From: Candidatus Sulfotelmatobacter sp.
GTDB taxonomy: Bacteria > Acidobacteriota > Terriglobia > Terriglobales > Acidobacteriaceae
DNA: 9,215 nt
NCBI GenBank assembly: GCA_030045935.1
Contig: JASIEN010000674.1
Location: forward strand, 1-9,215
Direction of reading: 5' to 3'
The translations under genes were made by a program, and so were the position numbers. Numbering within the stretch: position 1 is the stretch's first letter; every line of letters begins with the position of its first letter. The notes under the pieces were generated by a model. The model saw only the letters and a program-made list of their open reading frames with translations. It ran no database searches and had not been told where the DNA came from. Of the stretch, positions 7,314 to 9,215 are shown piece by piece.

Positions 7314-8912
7314 CTATGCCACCGCTTGAGCACCGCTGAAATCAGGCGCCCTCGCGGCAATTCGTGGGGGTATCGTCCGCCACGCGACGACAGCGCAGGC
7401 CAAGCTGAGGCACGTACAAAGCGCCATGATTAATCGAAAAGCAAACACGAACGCTTGCGCAATGATCGATCGAATCTCCGCCGCGGTTTGCGGGTCAACA
7501 CTGGGCGGTGCATCAAGGCTGCCAAGTTTCGCGGTATTCGATTCAAGCTCGTGAACAATGCCGGCATTCAAGTTCAGGGCAGCGAGCGACTGTCGCAAAG
7601 AATGCCCGAAGGCGGCGGCCATAATCGCGCCTAATACGGCCACCGCCAATACCCCGGCGACTCTAGCCACGGCGTTGTTAATCCCCGACGCTGTCCCCAG
7701 ATGTTCCTGCCCGACGGAGTCCATCACCACGGTTGTTAAGGGTGCGACGCTGATCGCCATGCCCAGCCCCAGAACCACAAAAGCGGGGAAGAAACCGGTC
7801 CAGTACCCCGCTCCTACATTGGGGACCGCAAAAAGAAAGAATCCTGCCGCCACAATCAGCGGGCCCACAATGAGCGGGATCTTTGCGCCGTAGCGCGTTA
7901 TCAGACCTCCGGCCCAGCGCGATAGCAAGAACATCAGCAGAATCATCGGCAGGGCTGCCGCACCGGTTGCCGTCGCCGAATACTTTTGGATCTGTATAAA
8001 GTTCAATGGAAATAAAAAAAAGAAAATGCCGACGCCGGCATAAAGGAAGAGTGTCAATAGATTCGCACCGCTGAAGCTCGCCGTTCGGAAGAGCTTCAGC
8101 GGAACCATTGGGCTCTTCACATTCTTCTCGACGACTAAGAAAAAGATGAGCGAAGCAAATCCAACAATCAGGCTGCCAATTACGCGAGGATTTGTCCAAC
8201 CAAAGATCGACGTTTCCAGAAATCCGTAGACAAGCGCGGCCAAGCCGAGAGTCACGATCAAGGCACCCGACCAATCAAGACGATCAGGATTGGAACTGCG
8301 GGATTCGGGCACGTGCCGCAATGCAATCACCAAAACAAGAGCAGCTAGAGGAATGTTAATGAAGAACACCCAATGCCAGGAAGCGTGATCGATCAACCAT
8401 CCTCCTAGAACCGGGCCAAGGGCGGTAGTAATGGTTGTGAATCCGGCCCAAGTCCCGATCGCTTTGCCGCGAGACTTCTCGTCGAAGGAGGAACTGATGA
8501 TCGCCAGGCTACCAGGCACCATGAAAGCTGCAGCAATACCCTGAACGGAGCGCCACACTAACAAGCTCCTGATGCTGTAGGAAAAACCGCAGCCGGCAGA
8601 AGCAACTGCGAAGCCAACTACCCCCCACAAAAACATGGCCCGGCGGCCGAGAGAATCTCCCAGTGCACCGCCAACCAGAATCAGAGCGGAAAGAAATAGT
8701 CCATAAGATTCGATAACCCACTGCACATCTACTACGGTGGCCTGAAGGTCCGATTGAAGTGCAGGCAAAGCTATGTTAACGACGGTGCTGTCGATGAACG
8801 CCATACTGGAACCGAGAATCGTGGCGGTGAGAACCCACGGGCGCGATTTCTCAGCACATGGTGTGGCCGGTGCTTCAGCCCTGACAAACGCTTCATCGCA
8901 TGGCTGCATCAC
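7314..8912 (-). CDS. MFS drug:H+ antiporter, DHA2 (EmrB/QacA) family, 14 TM
   Basis: A 532-residue inner-membrane exporter of the 14-helix DHA2 family. Motif D1 is at 41-50 (DSTVVNIALP, TM1), motif A at 81-91 (GGALGDSLGRR, loop 2-3), motif B around R121 (VWRSVQGIAAAF, TM4) and motif C at 163-174 (TALGPVLGGWLI, TM5), the antiporter signature. Helices fall at about 26-48, 64-84, 93-112, 115-139, 152-172, 181-199, 213-233, 243-262, 279-305, 317-332, 346-364, 371-393, 417-444 and 487-512, with a polar loop of about 40 residues before the last. The first codon is GTG, immediately followed by ATG (8909), either of which could be the start. The only Shine-Dalgarno-like bases (CAGGTG) touch the ATG, so initiation looks weak. 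Unlike emrAB, no membrane-fusion partner is adjacent on the side visible here. Exported substrate is unknown; nearby genes do not fix it. Confidence 0.93.
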   Translation of the reverse strand: MMQPCDEAFVRAEAPATPCAEKSRPWVLTATILGSSMAFIDSTVVNIALPALQSDLQATVVDVQWVIESYGLFLSALILVGGALGDSLGRRAMFLWGVVGFAVASAGCGFSYSIRSLLVWRSVQGIAAAFMVPGSLAIISSSFDEKSRGKAIGTWAGFTTITTALGPVLGGWLIDHASWHWVFFINIPLAALVLVIALRHVPESRSSNPDRLDWSGALIVTLGLAALVYGFLETSIFGWTNPRVIGSLIVGFASLIFFLVVEKNVKSPMVPLKLFRTASFSGANLLTLFLYAGVGIFFFLFPLNFIQIQKYSATATGAAALPMILLMFLLSRWAGGLITRYGAKIPLIVGPLIVAAGFFLFAVPNVGAGYWTGFFPAFVVLGLGMAISVAPLTTVVMDSVGQEHLGTASGINNAVARVAGVLAVAVLGAIMAAAFGHSLRQSLAALNLNAGIVHELESNTAKLGSLDAPPSVDPQTAAEIRSIIAQAFVFAFRLIMALCTCLSLACAVVAWRTIPPRIAARAPDFSGAQAVA

Positions 8913-8949
8913 CTGAGTGTTGATGCCGATGGGTGATGGAGGGTTCTAG

Positions 8950-8962
8950 GAAATGACATTTC
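8950..8962. promoter_or_regulatory. 13-bp inverted repeat upstream of the MFS gene, possible operator
   Basis: GAAATG-A-CATTTC is a perfect 6-1-6 palindrome ending 38 bp before the MFS start, where a repressor of a drug exporter could bind (many TetR/MarR-type operators are short palindromes). A TTGAAA hexamer overlaps it on the minus strand, but no good -10 follows at normal spacing. No regulator gene is visible in the window. Chance occurrence cannot be excluded. Confidence 0.25.
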
Positions 8963-9012
8963 AATTGTTCGCCCACAAGCAGCTTGACGGGGGATACGTC
9001 AGTTGGAATTCA

Positions 9013-9215
9013 TCAGGCGCGCGCTTTAGCGATCATCTCCTTCCAAATGCCTTTCGATTTGAGTATGAGCTCCACGGTCTCTCGGATCGCGCCGTGACCA
9101 CCCCGCGCCTTTGTGACATAGTGCGCTGCCTTTTTGACCTCTGGAACTGCGTCGGCGACGGCCACAGCCAGACCAGCGCGCCGCATCACCGGGAGATCTG
9201 GAAGGTCATCGCCGA
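9013..9215 (-). CDS. kdsC: KdsC, 3-deoxy-D-manno-octulosonate 8-phosphate phosphatase, N-terminus cut off by window
   Basis: The last 66 codons of a HAD-superfamily phosphatase that removes phosphate from Kdo-8-phosphate in the cytoplasm, giving Kdo for the lipopolysaccharide core (EC 3.1.3.45). The first visible residues, GDDLPDLPVM, are HAD motif IV with the Mg-binding acidic residues. Then come AGLAVAVADAVPEVKKAA, YVTKARGGHGAIRE and a C-terminal helix ending in AKARA. E. coli KdsC has the same order (GDDLIDWPVM, VGLSVAVADAHP, YVTRIAGGRGAVRE). Family members are about 165-190 residues, so roughly 100-120 N-terminal residues, including the nucleophile motif, lie beyond the right edge. The gene is intact as far as visible, ending in TGA at 9013-9015. 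It implies a Gram-negative envelope. The 100-bp gap to the MFS gene suggests separate transcription, but read-through is possible because no strong terminator is seen. Confidence 0.92.
   Translation of the reverse strand, partial: GDDLPDLPVMRRAGLAVAVADAVPEVKKAAHYVTKARGGHGAIRETVELILKSKGIWKEMIAKARA

Noticed and set aside
8014..8021. A8 run in the MFS gene as a phase-variation tract
   Set aside because: It encodes part of a Phe-rich helix (FFFLF) and the frame is intact. A single run this short in a housekeeping-type transporter is weak evidence.
7678..8274. 198-codon alternative frame on the minus strand inside the MFS gene
   Set aside because: Same strand but a shifted frame relative to a well-supported 14-helix transporter; the product is Arg/Cys-rich with no domain pattern.
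8985..9001. TGACG/CGTCA hairpin after kdsC as a terminator
   Set aside because: 5-bp stem, 7-nt loop and no following U tract on the minus strand.

Overview
This is ordinary bacterial chromosome, about 55-58% G+C by eye, from a Gram-negative (diderm) organism. It carries an outer-membrane efflux lipoprotein, inner-membrane RND pumps and a Kdo-pathway phosphatase. The protein style suggests Acidobacteriota (Terriglobia, Koribacter-like): paired MdtB/MdtC-type pumps with Ser/Thr/Ala-rich loops, a stand-alone GAF protein, and 'PDLWG' in the NodT-type protein. This assignment is inference from family resemblance and no marker gene is present.

Left part (1-6639, + strand): the end of an efflux operon. 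An MdtB-like RND permease, cut by the left window edge, is followed by a complete MdtC-like RND permease and a NodT-family outer-membrane factor. Both junctions are ATGA overlaps of 4 bp, so the three proteins are probably translationally coupled. By analogy with mdtABC, the periplasmic adaptor should lie just upstream of the window. Together they would form a tripartite pump running from inner membrane and periplasm to the outside, with the two permeases likely forming a mixed trimer.

Middle (6667-8912, - strand, convergent with the operon): a small stand-alone GAF-domain protein of unknown role, then a 14-helix MFS transporter of the DHA2 (EmrB/QacA) drug:H+ antiporter family. The MFS gene has no adaptor gene next to it.

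Right edge (9013-9215, - strand): the last 66 codons of kdsC (Kdo-8-phosphate phosphatase, lipopolysaccharide synthesis), cut by the window.

Intergenic spaces are short (27, 146 and 100 bp) and hold only weak signals, the best being a 13-bp perfect inverted repeat upstream of the MFS gene. I see no RNA genes, CRISPR arrays, insertion sequences, phage genes or long repeats, and no clearly new system. The most unusual local feature is a low-complexity stretch of about 79 residues in the docking part of the MdtB-like pump, which its neighbour paralogue lacks.
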